Shown here piece after piece: positions 44,658 through 44,729 of a DNA stretch of 44,729 nucleotides. Position 1 is the stretch's first letter, and each line of letters opens with the position of its first letter. The notes under the pieces are model-generated. The model was not told the DNA's origin. It made no database searches and worked only from the letters and a program-made list of their open reading frames with translations. Both the position numbers and the translations under genes were made by a program. Origin of the DNA: Aneurinibacillus tyrosinisolvens (GTDB lineage: Bacteria > Bacillota > Bacilli > Aneurinibacillales > Aneurinibacillaceae); assembly GCF_001015055.1 (NCBI RefSeq), contig NZ_BBWZ01000039.1:1-44729 (forward strand), written 5' to 3'.

Positions 44658-44729
44658 TGGGTTAAGGAAAAGCTCAATTTTTTTACTTATCCCTATTCCC
44701 CCTAACCCTTTGCCCTTTTCCCTTCTATG

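Overview
The window is AT-rich, densely coding DNA with strong AAGGAGG-type ribosome binding sites, frequent GTG/TTG starts and compact stem plus T-run terminators. This fits a low-GC Firmicute, most likely Bacillales. An actin-type partition locus (parM/parR), many small unknown genes and the absence of ribosomal, tRNA or core metabolic genes point to a plasmid, or a plasmid-derived island, rather than ordinary chromosome.

Layout. (1) 0-14.4 kb: a defence block. A NERD-domain gene, an unknown gene, an XRE regulator and a 329-residue protein with a DUF4268-like C-terminus precede three tightly packed large genes. These are an SNF2/RapA-type helicase, an N6-adenine DNA methyltransferase with a long N-terminal extension, and a type III Res-like helicase-nuclease. 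The last two each carry one apparent +1 frameshift in an A-tract. (2) 14.4-18.3 kb: maintenance region, with a hairpin-rich non-coding stretch, parR and parM on the minus strand, a repeat-rich intergenic segment (candidate centromere) and a divergent P-loop ATPase/helicase-like protein. (3) 18.6-26.0 kb: small accessory genes of mostly unknown function, including a four-helix-bundle (S23/IVP-like) protein, a zinc-ribbon protein, a DUF2442 protein and very short ORFs linked by ATGA overlaps. (4) 26.4-33.8 kb: a Tn7-like transposition operon, in order serine recombinase, tnsA, tnsB, tnsC, tnsD/tniQ, with overlapping or nearly abutting genes. (5) 33.8-44.7 kb: probable transposon cargo rich in defence-type genes: a PD-(D/E)xK-like protein, a broken GIY-YIG gene, a helicase-HNH fusion, a PUA-like protein, a GIY-YIG nuclease, a stand-alone ABC-type ATPase, an XRE/ImmA metallopeptidase with an upstream partner, and an Abi/HEPN protein. 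An hsp20 remnant lies near its left side.

The most notable signal is in the transposition operon. The TnsA endonuclease keeps its fold and its first catalytic glutamate, but the catalytic aspartate is Thr and the Gln/Lys pair of the active site is Asn/Arg. The gene is translationally coupled (ATGA) to a serine recombinase. This suggests a Tn7-like element that lost 5' strand cleavage, moves by cointegrate formation and uses the recombinase as a resolvase, a layout reached separately by the Tn5053/Tn402 family. This mechanism is inference.

A second window-wide pattern is a set of single-base homopolymer length changes that break otherwise well-conserved genes (mod, res, tnsB twice, two unknown genes, hsp20, one GIY-YIG gene). 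Either the sequence carries residual homopolymer errors or these loci are decaying. The choice decides which systems are functional.
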